From Effrenium voratum (lineage: Eukaryota > Sar > Dinophyceae > Suessiales > Symbiodiniaceae): 64,000 nt of DNA. Made by a program: the position numbers and the translations under genes. Shown here one piece after another: positions 46,005-54,237 of this stretch. Each line of letters begins with the position of its first letter. Positions within the stretch are counted from its first letter, which is position 1. The notes under the pieces were generated by a model. That model did not search any database and was not told where the DNA came from. It worked only from the letters and a program-made list of their open reading frames with translations. Where the stretch lies: contig CAUJNA010003327.1 of assembly GCA_963377175.1 (NCBI GenBank), forward strand, positions 45,001-109,000, in the 5' to 3' direction.

Positions 46005-46526
46005 CTGCAAGCTTCACGATAATTAGTTCCAAAACTCGAAATAAATAATAATAACAATAAAAACAAATGGTTCCTCGAGGATCATCAGATTTCACAGGGC
46101 CCTACCCAAGCAACGGTTTGTCGCAACGAGTCAAAAGCGAGACGGAAAGTAGCGCGGACTAGCCCTTGATTGGCACCAAACAAACATCATGCGGGCTGGG
46201 GGGGAGGGAGGGGGAGGGGGAGGGGGCTTATTTGGGCTCCCTCCCCCTCCCCCTAAAAATTAAGTAATGGGGGGCTCTGAGGTAGGGTATTTTCAGTTCA
46301 GGGCTTCAGGGTTCAGGGTCAGTTTTCAACAAGCAAACCATTTTGTTCAAAACACCAAGGGGGATTGTGGGATTTTTCTAAAATTTCTGAACATTTCTTT
46401 ACATTTTTTTCATTTAATAACAGTCTAACAATTTAACATTTTCAAGGTTCAGGTTTCAGACCATTTTTAGGCTTTCTGGGGGATACAAGTGTTTAACCAT
46501 ATTATAGTTAAATAATATGAATAAAC
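46005..46526. other. Left junction between host DNA and the viral element
   Basis: Host-like composition ends at about 46,190. A G/C hairpin follows, then 46,255-46,500, where base composition falls toward AT-rich. 46,288-46,320 has three or four ttcaggg-type words in a row, and one more appears near 46,445. The left terminal repeat of the element should lie here, but its right partner is outside the window, so the exact end cannot be set. Confidence 0.5.
46209..46254. repeat. Perfect 16-bp G-rich hairpin at the left end of the element
   Basis: The arm AGGGGGAGGGGGAGGG (46,209-46,224) pairs exactly with 46,239-46,254. The G-rich strand from 46,196 on has at least five runs of three or more G, so it could fold as a quadruplex. 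It lies exactly where host and viral compositions meet. Confidence 0.75.
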
Positions 46527-46925
46527 TTAATCATAATCACTATCATCAGTATCTCTATAATTAAACCAGTCTATAATCAACCTTTTCTTTTCTAACAAAT
46601 GACAAACGAATTTATGGTAAAACTCATTATCAAAAATATTTTTATAAACGACCTTGTCTTTGTTTTTTATATATTGCCACTTCAATGCTTTCAGAAAATC
46701 TCTACACATTGAAACACTAAAATCCCTACAAGACACATAAGCATCATTGTTATGATAAAGTAAATTATAATGAAACTTGAAAGCACTATTATAATATAAA
46801 ACTAACATATTATCATATCCATACTCTTTTAAGGTTTTGTCTAAACCTGTTGTAAATATTGTCCGTAATGACTTTTTGGTCGGACATTTATTTAACCTCG
46901 TCATATACCGAATCCACTTATCCAT
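46527..46925 (-). CDS. Hypothetical viral protein, 132 aa
   Basis: I do not recognise this protein. It has a basic, Tyr/Phe-rich sequence (for example YNSAFKFHYNLLYHNNDAY, residues 45-63) and an acidic tail DTDDSDYD. It is the last gene of the minus-strand cluster. Its ATG directly abuts the TAA of the upstream gene, so the two are probably expressed together. The absence of membrane segments and of known motifs leaves its role open. Confidence 0.6.
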   Translation of the reverse strand: MDKWIRYMTRLNKCPTKKSLRTIFTTGLDKTLKEYGYDNMLVLYYNSAFKFHYNLLYHNNDAYVSCRDFSVSMCRDFLKALKWQYIKNKDKVVYKNIFDNEFYHKFVCHLLEKKRLIIDWFNYRDTDDSDYD

Positions 46926-47150
46926 TTAATTGAAATTTTCAGGTTCCTTTTTCATTAAATGTTTTGTAATGGTGCATCTTTTACAACTTACAAAACTCAA
47001 AATATTATCAATGATACAGTCAGGTAATATGTCATTTGCTTTTTTAACTTTGTTGTTGAATATCTTACAACCACGGCATTTTACAATTTCTTTTGTCAAT
47101 TCTTCTCTGATACACTTATTCATTTTTCTCTTAATATATGAAGGGGTCAT
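46926..47150 (-). CDS. Small viral protein with two CxxC pairs and an F-box-like segment
   Basis: The 74-residue product has CRGC at residues 25-28 and CKRC at 56-59, which could bind one zinc ion. Between them ILPDCIIDNILSFV (41-54) resembles the core of an F-box (LPxxIxxxILsfl). If real, that would link a viral protein to the host SCF ubiquitin ligase, but the match is short and could be chance. There is zero spacing to the downstream gene and 68 bases to the upstream gene. Confidence 0.55.
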   Translation of the reverse strand: MTPSYIKRKMNKCIREELTKEIVKCRGCKIFNNKVKKANDILPDCIIDNILSFVSCKRCTITKHLMKKEPENFN

Positions 47151-47218
47151 TTCTTTAAGTATTTTTAGTTTTTTGGGGTTGGTATTGTGGGTTTCAGTTT
47201 CATTATTTTATGTCTAAA

Positions 47219-47551
47219 TCATGTTTGGTATTTCTTATATATTAATTCACGGTATAATGATTGAATTGGTTTTATATCGTCCTTTTTGTTTTTGTTGTTT
47301 TTCCATTTATCAAACATAACTTTGTATTTACTAAATTCATTTTTTGATATTTTCCCTTTGTTCAATCCTTCTTTGAATGCTTCGTCCAACAGTTGTATAT
47401 TCATTCTTGAGGGTGCTGTTTTGTCTTTTTGTATTGTCTTTTTTGGTTTGGTTATTTCAGGTGTATTGTCGTCTTTATCTTTGTCAGGTTGCAATCCAGA
47501 TGATGATGCACCTTGCGCTATTTCAGGAGTGTGCTGTATTGCTTTTAGCAT
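47219..47551 (-). CDS. Hypothetical viral protein, 110 aa
   Basis: The N-terminal half is polar and low in complexity (TPEIAQGASSSGL, then Lys/Asp-rich). The C-terminal half, from about residue 50, is helical and basic (LLDEAFKEGLNKGKIS). It is not recognised. The start ATG overlaps the stop of the shifted frame of the upstream gene (ATGCTAA), a tight coupling that supports both this start and the frameshift reading of that gene. Confidence 0.55.
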   Translation of the reverse strand: MLKAIQHTPEIAQGASSSGLQPDKDKDDNTPEITKPKKTIQKDKTAPSRMNIQLLDEAFKEGLNKGKISKNEFSKYKVMFDKWKNNKNKKDDIKPIQSLYRELIYKKYQT

Positions 47552-48305
47552 CTTCTGTTTTCTTCTTTGTTCGTTTTACTTTTTGCTTTTGGTCTCATCT
47601 CTTCTGGTGCGTCTCGTTCTTGTCGTTTTTGTGCGTCATCTCTGATGCTTTCTATCGCCATTGTCTCGCTTTCATCCATTGTTATTGCTTCCAATGACGC
47701 CTTTGCTTTGCTTTTGCTTTCGCTTCTGCTTTTTTCGTGTTTGATGGTTTAATTCCTTTTGCTACTGCCTCTGGCGACTGGGAAGAACTTGAAGCAACTG
47801 TTGCGTTAAGATTTGCCATATCTTGAAATGCTTGTGTTCCTTGAAATATATTTGCTAAATCTTGACCTAAACTTTCATCAGTTTGTTTCATTCTTTGTAA
47901 CCTTTGGTTCATATCATCAAAATGTTGTTTTCTAACGCTTTGAGAAACTTGGCTAATTTGCTGTTCGTGTTGTTCCTCGGCATTGTCCATTGTAGCATCC
48001 AGCGCTTCTGTTGCTTCATCTCTTAAATCATCCATTTCATCGTCCTTCGCTATATCAAAATGTTCTGTTTGATTTTTCTCATCTAACATTTTTTGAAAGT
48101 GTTGTTGTCTCAAATCTACTGTATTATTATCATACACTGTTCCTAATGGACTATCACGAAAATAATAAGCGTTTCTGTCTATTACATCTCTTATATTCTT
48201 ATTTCTATATTCTTCCTTTGTAATTTCCTTGATGAGTTCATTATATGACGGTCTTAATCTTAATTGTGATTTTAGCGTTTTAATCTGGGCATTGTCTAAT
48301 CTCAT
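47545..48305 (-). pseudogene. Hypothetical viral coiled-coil protein with a single-base shift near its end
   Basis: The first 207 codons are open (48,305 to 47,682) and encode a Gln/Asp/Lys-rich helical protein. After the AEAKAKAK stretch the frame meets TAA. One base back, the other frame continues for about 50 codons (MDESETMAIESIRDDAQKRQ and so on) and stops exactly at the start of the next gene. The site is a GCAAAA/GCAAA repeat near 47,705 in which one copy is one A short. That looks like a deleted base, either real or a sequencing error. A scaffold or core role would suit the composition, but this is a guess. Confidence 0.6.
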
Positions 48306-48337
48306 TATTATATGAAATTAATTAGATTATAAATTTG

Positions 48338-48363
48338 TTAGATTAACAAATTTGTTAATCTAA
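48338..48363. promoter_or_regulatory. Perfect 26-bp palindrome in an intergenic gap
   Basis: TTAGATTAACAAA is followed at once by its exact complement. Related words (ttaatctaat, aacaaatttattaatct) repeat on both sides, up to about 48,415. It lies between two minus-strand genes, 33 bases upstream of the ATG at 48,305, so it may be an operator, promoter part or terminator. Confidence 0.55.
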
Positions 48364-48477
48364 TAAATTTATTAATTTTCATAAATGAAATTAACAAATT
48401 TATTAATCTAATATAATTAATTCGTTAAAAATTAAAATCTTGTCTTAATTGGTTAATTATTCCTTTCTTCTTCTTAA

Positions 48478-48843
48478 TCATTTCCGAATAGGTTTACCTG
48501 TTTCACTTGATGGATGATGTCTCAATTTTTCACCTTCCAACCTTTGGATTTCATTAAAATACGCCTGTGCTTCATCTTGATATCTTCTTCTATTTTGAAA
48601 TATAGCATAATCTTTTTTAGCGTTATGAAATTCTAACTGTTCCTTCATTTCTTTCAGATATGTATAATTTGGTTGATGTGCTTTGTTGTCTCCATCGTAA
48701 TAGTAATGGACATTAGATTTATATTTTTTACTTGGTTTTGTTATGGGATTATAAAATTTGTTTGATGTTGGTAATTTACATGCTTTACCATTCTTTGTAA
48801 GTGTTGATGTTATATTTTCAAACTCTTGTCTATTAGAAAGCAT
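48478..48843 (-). CDS. Hypothetical viral protein, 121 aa
   Basis: The protein is basic and Tyr/Asn-rich, with KPSKKYKSNVHYYYDGDN in the first half and a predicted helix (EAQAYFNEIQRLEGEKL, residues 91-107) in the second. It is not recognised. The ATG follows the stretch aaattatata. Spacing to the upstream gene is 17 bases, so co-expression in the minus-strand cluster is likely. Confidence 0.58.
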   Translation of the reverse strand: MLSNRQEFENITSTLTKNGKACKLPTSNKFYNPITKPSKKYKSNVHYYYDGDNKAHQPNYTYLKEMKEQLEFHNAKKDYAIFQNRRRYQDEAQAYFNEIQRLEGEKLRHHPSSETGKPIRK

Positions 48844-48860
48844 TATATAATTTAATTAGA

Positions 48861-49424
48861 TTAAATAATTTTACTTGCTAAATTATTAATTTTCTGTTTA
48901 TTTTTATTATCTCGCTCTACCTTCATATTATTATATCTATCTTTTGCAGTTTCAAATACTTTATTAGCTGTTGTTTCTAAATGTTTTTTCAATCGTTCTT
49001 CAACTCTTCTTTCTATTTCTTGTTCATCCACTTTTGGAATATCGCTTTTTACTCTGTTATAAACATCTTCTTTGAATTCTTCTGCTTGGACTGGATTGAT
49101 GACCTTTTTTCTAATTGGTTTGTTTGAATCTATAACTTTGTTAGTGCCCTTCTTCACTCCTCGGCAAGCGTGTTTATACTTATAGTTGTAGGCAGTCATT
49201 AAAGTTCCACAAGTAGGACAATTCATTTTCTCCTTCATTTCTTTTTTAACAGTAAACTCTTTTTCAACTACTTCATTATTTTCAACAGGTTTAACTTCAT
49301 CAACTACTTCATTATTCTCAACTGGTTTAACTTCTTCAACTCCTTCATTATTCTCAACAGGTTTAACTTCTTCTACTGCTTCGTTATTTTCACTAACAAC
49401 ATCTACCACCTCTATTTTTCTCAT
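48861..49424 (-). CDS. Viral protein with an acidic repeat, a zinc-finger-like motif and a coiled coil
   Basis: Residues about 14-52 are four near-copies of a 13-residue acidic unit (EEVKPVENNE), encoded by a tandem DNA repeat at about 49,262-49,390. Next comes NCPTCGTLMTAYNYKYKHAC (residues 68-87), a CxxC followed by His and Cys, which may bind zinc. The rest is a charged helix (IERRVEERLKKHLETTANK). The repeat number may vary between copies of the element. Function is unknown; a virion-internal or DNA-binding role fits. Confidence 0.6.
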   Translation of the reverse strand: MRKIEVVDVVSENNEAVEEVKPVENNEGVEEVKPVENNEVVDEVKPVENNEVVEKEFTVKKEMKEKMNCPTCGTLMTAYNYKYKHACRGVKKGTNKVIDSNKPIRKKVINPVQAEEFKEDVYNRVKSDIPKVDEQEIERRVEERLKKHLETTANKVFETAKDRYNNMKVERDNKNKQKINNLASKII

Positions 49425-49460
49425 ATATTTATATTATATAATTATTTGTATGATGAATTA

Positions 49461-50248
49461 TTAAGTCTCAACAAATGTTAAACTAAAACTACTGTCCGCT
49501 CCGTGTAAATCTACAGTTTTTCCAAAAGCATCAACATATTTAAAATGTAAGCGTCTCAAATGTCTCATTGAAACATCATTAGCGTCATTCATAAAATCTC
49601 ATTATCATAGATTACATTACCAAATCCAGCAGTAATAGGAATTTTCTTTAATACACGGGCAACTCCATAAGGTGCTAATTGGTTTCCATTTGTTAAACTA
49701 TCACTGGTTAAGTAAATATTTTTCATTGGTAATAAATTAACAAAACCACTAACGAAAGGGTCAGGGGCATAATTGATTTTTTCAACAGTGTTAGACAAAA
49801 CATTGTTAATGCACATTGTGTGACTTCTGTCATAATCAATACTAAAACCATAGTTAGTTTGCAATTCTTTATCCGTATGAATTACGAAAAAGTAAGAAAC
49901 ATAATTAACAGTTATAGTTATAGTATTTGTTTTTAATGAATAACTACAACTAAAAAAGTCGCTATTTCCATCAGTTCCATTAGTAGCAGTATTCAATTTA
50001 TTTTGTAATTCGGTTGCTAATTCACTACCTACATAACTACCTTTATCTGGTGCTACAATAAAATAATATACTGGCGCTCCTGCTAATATTCCTCCTAATG
50101 TTAAATATAATCTATTATTTACATTTTCTTCAATAGGATAAATAGTATTAGGTAGTGATAATTCGTGAAGATATAGTTTGTATTTGCTCCTGTTTCTTGT
50201 GTTTCTGGTAAATCTATAACAAAGTCAGAAGTGCTCAAATCTTGCCAT
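49461..50248 (-). pseudogene. Penton-like minor capsid protein, broken by three single-base shifts
   Basis: No single frame covers this gene, but successive frames give one smooth protein of about 260 residues. The parts seen are: an N-terminal LPETQETGANTN segment; APVYYFIVAPDKGSYVGSEL with a helix ELATELQNKLN; a central MKNIYLTSDSLTNGN then VLKKIPITAGFGNVIY; and a C-terminal MRHLRRLHFKYVDAFG with LHGADSSFSLTFVE. The motif order (IYLxSxxL, L.kIPI, lR.L.f...D..G..vdl.g.d.sf.L) is typical of the minor capsid/penton proteins of polinton-like viruses and virophages, which close the capsid vertices. The shifts lie near 50,240, 50,183 and 49,602. They are either sequence errors or inactivating changes. 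Confidence 0.68.
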
Positions 50249-50292
50249 AGTTATATTAATTAATTAAATAAAAAATCTCAATATTTAATATA

Positions 50293-51012
50293 ATGAAATA
50301 TACATATTATTTAAAAGAAGGACGCTTGGGATGCGAGGCTCTGCCGTCGCATCGCAAAGAATGCGATGCTCCTGCGTCGCGACAATTAAAATCATACAAT
50401 CCACTTCATCAAGGTCATAGCGAAATGTATAGAAAAATAATTAATGAAATTCAACAAGAAAAATCAATATTCAAACCTAAATATAATAATAACTTATCTG
50501 ACACAGAAGGATTAAACAAAGCATATACAAATGGTAAAGGTTTCTTTATTGATGGCAATAAACTATATGTTGCTGGGACATTTGGTAAGTCTAATATTTT
50601 ATCTACAATTAATGACATTGCTTCTGATATTACAATTCCATTTGGTTTAAGTTCATACAGTGAAAGGTATAGAGATATTAGTAATATTCTTGATGAAAAC
50701 CATAATATTAGTGAAGTTATTAGTCATTCATTGGGTAGTAGTGCGAGTGCTAAATATTTACAAAATAACCCTGATAGAAATATTCGTTTGACAACTTACG
50801 GTGCTCCGTTTGTTTCAATGTCAAACAAAAATAATGATAGTTATACTAATTTCAGAAGTATATTAGACCCAATATCAGTGGCAGACCGTGGAGCAATTAC
50901 AGTAGCAACTGGAAGTTTAAACCCATTGATAAATCACGATTATAAGACTGGTTATGGCGATGCTGGTAAAGATGTTTCAAGAAGTGTTGAACCTGTAAGG
51001 GAGATTATGTAA
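50293..51012 (+). CDS. Class 3-type lipase / alpha-beta hydrolase
   Basis: The 239-residue product has the nucleophile elbow SHSLGSSASA with Ser146, then a strand RLTTYGAPFVS. Asp182 in LDPISVADRG and His205 in PLINHDYKTGY complete a plausible Ser-Asp-His triad in the class 3 order. Lipases are known cargo of polinton-like viruses and could help entry or exit through host membranes. Odd point: codons 11-31 are a GC-rich, hairpin-forming insert that stands out from the AT-rich gene and keeps the frame. It is divergent from the penton-like gene, with 44 bases between the two starts. Confidence 0.75.
   Translation: MKYTYYLKEGRLGCEALPSHRKECDAPASRQLKSYNPLHQGHSEMYRKIINEIQQEKSIFKPKYNNNLSDTEGLNKAYTNGKGFFIDGNKLYVAGTFGKSNILSTINDIASDITIPFGLSSYSERYRDISNILDENHNISEVISHSLGSSASAKYLQNNPDRNIRLTTYGAPFVSMSNKNNDSYTNFRSILDPISVADRGAITVATGSLNPLINHDYKTGYGDAGKDVSRSVEPVREIM
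50318..50386. repeat. GC-rich palindromic insert inside the lipase gene
   Basis: Within an AT-rich gene this segment carries overlapping inverted words: GATGCGA with TCGCATC, and GCATCGC with GCGATGC around aaagaat. It is in frame and adds about 21 residues near the N-terminus, away from the catalytic residues. It resembles the palindromic elements known to invade genes in some bacteria and large viruses. Confidence 0.6.
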
Positions 51013-51053
51013 ACATAATATATTTAAAGAAAAAAGGGCATATTAGAATAGTT

Positions 51054-51701
51054 ATGGATTATTCCAAAGCAAAGATTTATAAGATATTGAATACCACAAA
51101 TGAAAGTTGTTATATTGGTTCTACTTGCCAACCATTATCAAAAAGAATGGCAAAGCATAGGTCAGTAATGAATAGTTGTGGTAAGAAAGATAGACTGCTT
51201 TATACAAGTATGAGAGAATTAGGTGTTAATAATTTTTATATTGAACTATTAATAGAATTAAACGATATTCAAAATATAGAACAACTACGAAAAGTTGAAG
51301 GTGAATATATTAGACAATTAGGAACATTAAATATGACAGTTGCCGGTCGCTCCAAAAAACAATGGGAAGAAGAACATAAGGAACATTTAAAAGGATTAGC
51401 AAAACAAAGATATATAGAAAATATAGAAGATATTAAAGCCAAGAAAAAGAAATATGATGAAGAACATAGGGAACAAAAAATGGAGCGTAACAGACTTTAT
51501 TCTTTGAACAATTTAGACAAAAGAAAATACTATAATACCAAAAATAAAGAAATACAGAAAATCAAAAGTAAAGAATATTATGACAGAAAAAAGGATGAAG
51601 TTATTGATTGTGAAGTATGTGGTTGTCAGTATCATAGAATTAGACAATACAAACACATCAAAACTAAAAAACATCAACAAGCATTAAATAATATAACTTA
51701 A
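51054..51701 (+). CDS. GIY-YIG nuclease 1, intact, with C-terminal zinc-finger-like motif
   Basis: The catalytic domain occupies residues 7-90: KIYKI for GIY, SCYIGSTC with YIG at 20-22, KRMAKH with the catalytic Arg31, and a Glu in VEGEYIRQLG. A long Lys/Glu-rich helical linker follows, then CEVCGCQYHRIRQYKHIKTK (about residues 187-206), a C2H2-like finger. GIY-YIG enzymes cut DNA at specific or branched sites and are often selfish homing nucleases. The gene lies 41 bases downstream of the lipase. It is the only complete one of the three copies in the element. Confidence 0.85.
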   Translation: MDYSKAKIYKILNTTNESCYIGSTCQPLSKRMAKHRSVMNSCGKKDRLLYTSMRELGVNNFYIELLIELNDIQNIEQLRKVEGEYIRQLGTLNMTVAGRSKKQWEEEHKEHLKGLAKQRYIENIEDIKAKKKKYDEEHREQKMERNRLYSLNNLDKRKYYNTKNKEIQKIKSKEYYDRKKDEVIDCEVCGCQYHRIRQYKHIKTKKHQQALNNIT

Positions 51702-51707
51702 TATATA

Positions 51708-51749
51708 ATGCCTAATAATGACATAAAAAATAGTATAAATCCTAACTAG
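51708..51749 (+). pseudogene. Truncated start of a viral gene, cut by the repeat block
   Basis: An ATG preceded by atatata opens the AT-rich frame MPNNDIKNSINPN and meets TAG just as composition turns GC-rich. The coding-like 3' end of a viral gene reappears at 54,238. I infer that the 2.5-kb repeat block split one gene, though two separate gene remnants are possible. Confidence 0.35.
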
Positions 51750-51777
51750 ACGACGAGTGGCCCGGAAGCATAGAGGC

Positions 51778-52697
51778 AAGTTGATGCAGGTGAGGTAACT
51801 CTCGCAAAGTTAGCATGAGGAGTTGGCAGGCGAAGCAATTCTCAAAAAGTTGGCATGAGAAGCTGGCAGGTTAAGTAACTCTCGAATAGTTGGCTGGCAA
51901 AGTTGGCGGGTGAAGTAATTCTCGCAAAGTTGACATGAGAAGTTGGCAGGCGAAGTAACTCAAGAGAAAAGTTGGCATGAGAAGTTGGCAGGTGAAATAA
52001 CTCTCAAAGAGTTGGCATGAGAAGTTGGCAGGTGAAGTAACTCTCGAAAAGTTGGCGTGAGAAGCTGGCAGGTGAAGTAATTCTCGAAAAGTTGGCACGA
52101 GAAGATGGCGCGTGAAGTAACTCTCGAAAAGTTGGCGTGAGAAGCCGGCAGGTGAAGTAACTTTCGAAAAGTTAGCATGAGAAGTTGGCAGGCGAAGTAA
52201 TTCTCGAAAAGTTGGCGCGAGAAGTTGGCAGGCGAAGTAACTCTCGAAAAGTTGGCAGGCGATGTTGGCAGGTGAAGTACCTCTCGAAAAGTTGGCATGA
52301 GAAGCTGGCAGGTGAAGTAATTTTGCGAAAAGTTGCCACGAGAGGTTGGCAGATAAAGTATTTCTCGAAAAGTTGGCATGAGAAGTTGGCAGGTGAAGTA
52401 ATTCTCGAAAAGTTGGCAGGTGAAGTTGCCACGAGAGGTTGGCAGGTAAAGTATTTCTCGAAAAGTTGGCATGAGAAGTTGGCAGGTAAAGTAATTCTCG
52501 AAAAGTTGGCATGAGAAGCTCGCAGGTGTAGTAACTCTCGAAAAGTTGGCATGATAAGCTCGCAGGTGAAGTAACTCCTCGAAAAGTTGGCACGAGAAGT
52601 TGGCAGGTGAAGTAACTCTCGAAAAGGTGGCATGAGAAGCTGGCAGGTGAAGTAATTCTCGAAGTTTCGGCATGAGAAACTGGCAGGTGAAGTAATT
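51778..52697. repeat. 40-bp tandem repeat array, about 23 copies
   Basis: The unit is gtaactctcgaaaagttggc followed by atgagaagttggcaggtgaa, with scattered substitutions and some shortened copies. Forty is not a multiple of three, and the unit has no stop on the minus strand in any frame, so three long overlapping minus-strand frames run through the array. They look like repeat artefacts. The same unit recurs at 53,953-54,229. Confidence 0.9.
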
Positions 52698-52741
52698 AAC
52701 CCTCAAAAAGCTGGAGCGGCGGAGGCGCTCCGCGTGCTACA

Positions 52742-52991
52742 TTTGCAATTTACAGTTGCGATTTTCCAGCCATTTGTATCTAAAAGTTGCGATTTTCCAG
52801 CCGGAGCTGCGGGAGCACGCTCCGCGTACTACGTCTGTACTTAAAAAGTGCGATTTTCCAGCCGGAGCTGCAGCAGCCTCCGCGTACTACGTCTGTACTT
52901 AAAAGTTGCGATTTTCCAGCCGGAGCTGCAGGAGCACGCTCCGCGTACTACGTTTGTACTTAAAAGCTGCGATTTTCAAGCCGGAGCTGCC
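52742..52991. repeat. About 60-bp tandem repeat, four to five copies
   Basis: The unit contains gttgcgattttccagccgga, then gctgc..gcacgctccgcgtacta and tctgtacttaaaa. Copies begin near 52,742, 52,786, 52,846, 52,906 and 52,966; the first and last are partial. Confidence 0.85.
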
Positions 52992-53072
52992 GCGGACCAG
53001 GGGGGAATCGAACCCGGGACCGCGGGATTGCGAAAGCAGGCGCGCACACCACGAGACAACTTCCAAAAGCCG
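52990..53072 (-). tRNA. tRNA-like relic (Glu-UUC-like), probably not functional
   Basis: Read on the minus strand there is an A-box-like TTGTCTCGTGGT, an anticodon-loop-like CTTTCGC, and an exact B-box GGTTCGATTCC. The T-stem pairs at only three of five positions, and no acceptor stem forms. It is more likely a pseudogene or the head of a tRNA-derived short interspersed element than a working tRNA. Confidence 0.38.
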
Positions 53073-53091
53073 TTTCGCGAGCAAGAAAATC

Positions 53092-53873
53092 GCACGGCGC
53101 CACAGCGAGAGCGCTTCGACACGCACGATCTCCGCAGAGGGTTCATCGGGCTCAAGACAGATGCGCACGGCGCCACAGCGAGAGCGATCCGACACGCACG
53201 ATCCCCGCAGAGGGTTCATCGGGCTCAAGACAAATTCGCACGGCGCCACAGCGAGAGCGCTTCGACACGCAGGATCTCCGCAGAGGGTTCGCCAAGGTCA
53301 AGACAAATTCGCACGGCGCCACAGCGAGAGCGCTTCGACACGCACGATCTCCGCAGAGGGTTCGCCAAGGTCAAGACAAATTCGCACGGCGCCACAGCGA
53401 GAGCGCTTCGACACGCACGATCTCCGCAGAGGGTTCGCCAAGGTCAAGACAAATTCGCACGGCGCCACAGCGAGAGCGCTTCGACACGCACGATCTCCGC
53501 AGAGGGTTCGCCAAGGTCAAGACAAATTCGCACGGCGCCACAGCGAGAGCGCTTCGACACGCACGATCTCCGCAGAGGGTTCGCCAAGGTCAAGACAAAT
53601 TCGCACGGCGCCACAGCGAGAGCGCTTCGACACGCACGATCTCCGCAGAGGGTTCGCCGCGCTCAAGACAAATTCGCACGGCGCCACAGCGAGAGCGCTT
53701 CGACACGCACGATCTCCGCAGAGGGTTCGCCGGCTCAAGACAAATTCGCACGGCGCCACAGCGAGAGCGCTTCGACACGCACGATCTCCGCAGAGGGTTC
53801 GCCGGGCTCAAGACAAATTCGCACGGCGCCACAGCGAGAGCGCTTCGACACGCACGATCTCCGCAGAGGGGTG
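53092..53873. repeat. 73-bp tandem repeat, 11 copies
   Basis: Units starting gcacggcgccacagcgagag begin at 53,092, 53,165, 53,238, 53,311, 53,384, 53,457, 53,530, 53,603, 53,676, 53,748 and 53,821; one is 72 bp. Differences cluster in the ttcgccaaggtc/ttcatcgggctc part. It is GC-rich and host-like. The unit is open in two plus-strand frames, so frames of over 300 codons cross it, but 73 is not a multiple of three and the product would be a 73-residue repeat. I do not call a gene. Confidence 0.92.
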
Positions 53874-53952
53874 CGTTTCGTAAGCTCCCGTCGGGCCTAC
53901 CCCCGCCATAAAAAGAAGAAGAATTAAGAGTCGAGATGTGAAGGTAGAACAG

Positions 53953-54229
53953 AAAAGTTAGCTTGTGTTTTTAGGATAGTGAAGTAACACCCGACAAATT
54001 AGCTTGTGCTTTTAGTAGAATGAGATAACAGCCGAAAAGTTGACATGAGAAGTTGGCAGGTGAAGTAACTCTCAAAAAGTTGACATGAGAAGTAGGCAGG
54101 TGAAGTAACTCTCGACAAGTTGGCATGAGAAGTTGGCAGGTGAAGTAACTCTCGACAAGTTGGCATGAGAAGTTGGCAGGTGAAGTAACTCTCGACAAGT
54201 TGGCATGAGAAGTTGGCAGGTGAAGTTGG
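53953..54229. repeat. Second block of the 40-bp repeat, about 7 copies
   Basis: It begins with diverged units containing gttagcttgtgtttttagga and gets closer to the consensus (ttggcatgagaagttggcag) toward the right. It lies on the far side of the 60-bp and 73-bp arrays from the main block, so those arrays sit inside the 40-bp array. Confidence 0.85.
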
Positions 54230-54237
54230 CAGCCGCT

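Noticed and set aside
46930..47752. Plus-strand hydrophobic frames opposite the small viral genes
   Set aside because: They are Phe/Leu/Ser-rich shadows of Lys/Glu/Asn-rich minus-strand genes.
47545..48305. Programmed -1 frameshift in the coiled-coil gene
   Set aside because: The site is a GCAAAA repeat with one A missing, with no X-XXY-YYZ slippery heptamer or clear downstream stem; similar shifts occur elsewhere without any signal.
51871..52706. Long minus-strand frames across the 40-bp repeats
   Set aside because: Three overlapping frames give the same 40-residue repeat; there is no start context, unique domain or viral codon use.
52848..53927. A 359-codon plus-strand frame across the 73-bp repeats
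   Set aside because: It starts inside the 60-bp repeat and runs through the tRNA-like relic; a second frame is equally open.
51778..54229. CRISPR array
   Set aside because: The repeats follow each other directly without unique spacers, and the setting is eukaryotic/viral.
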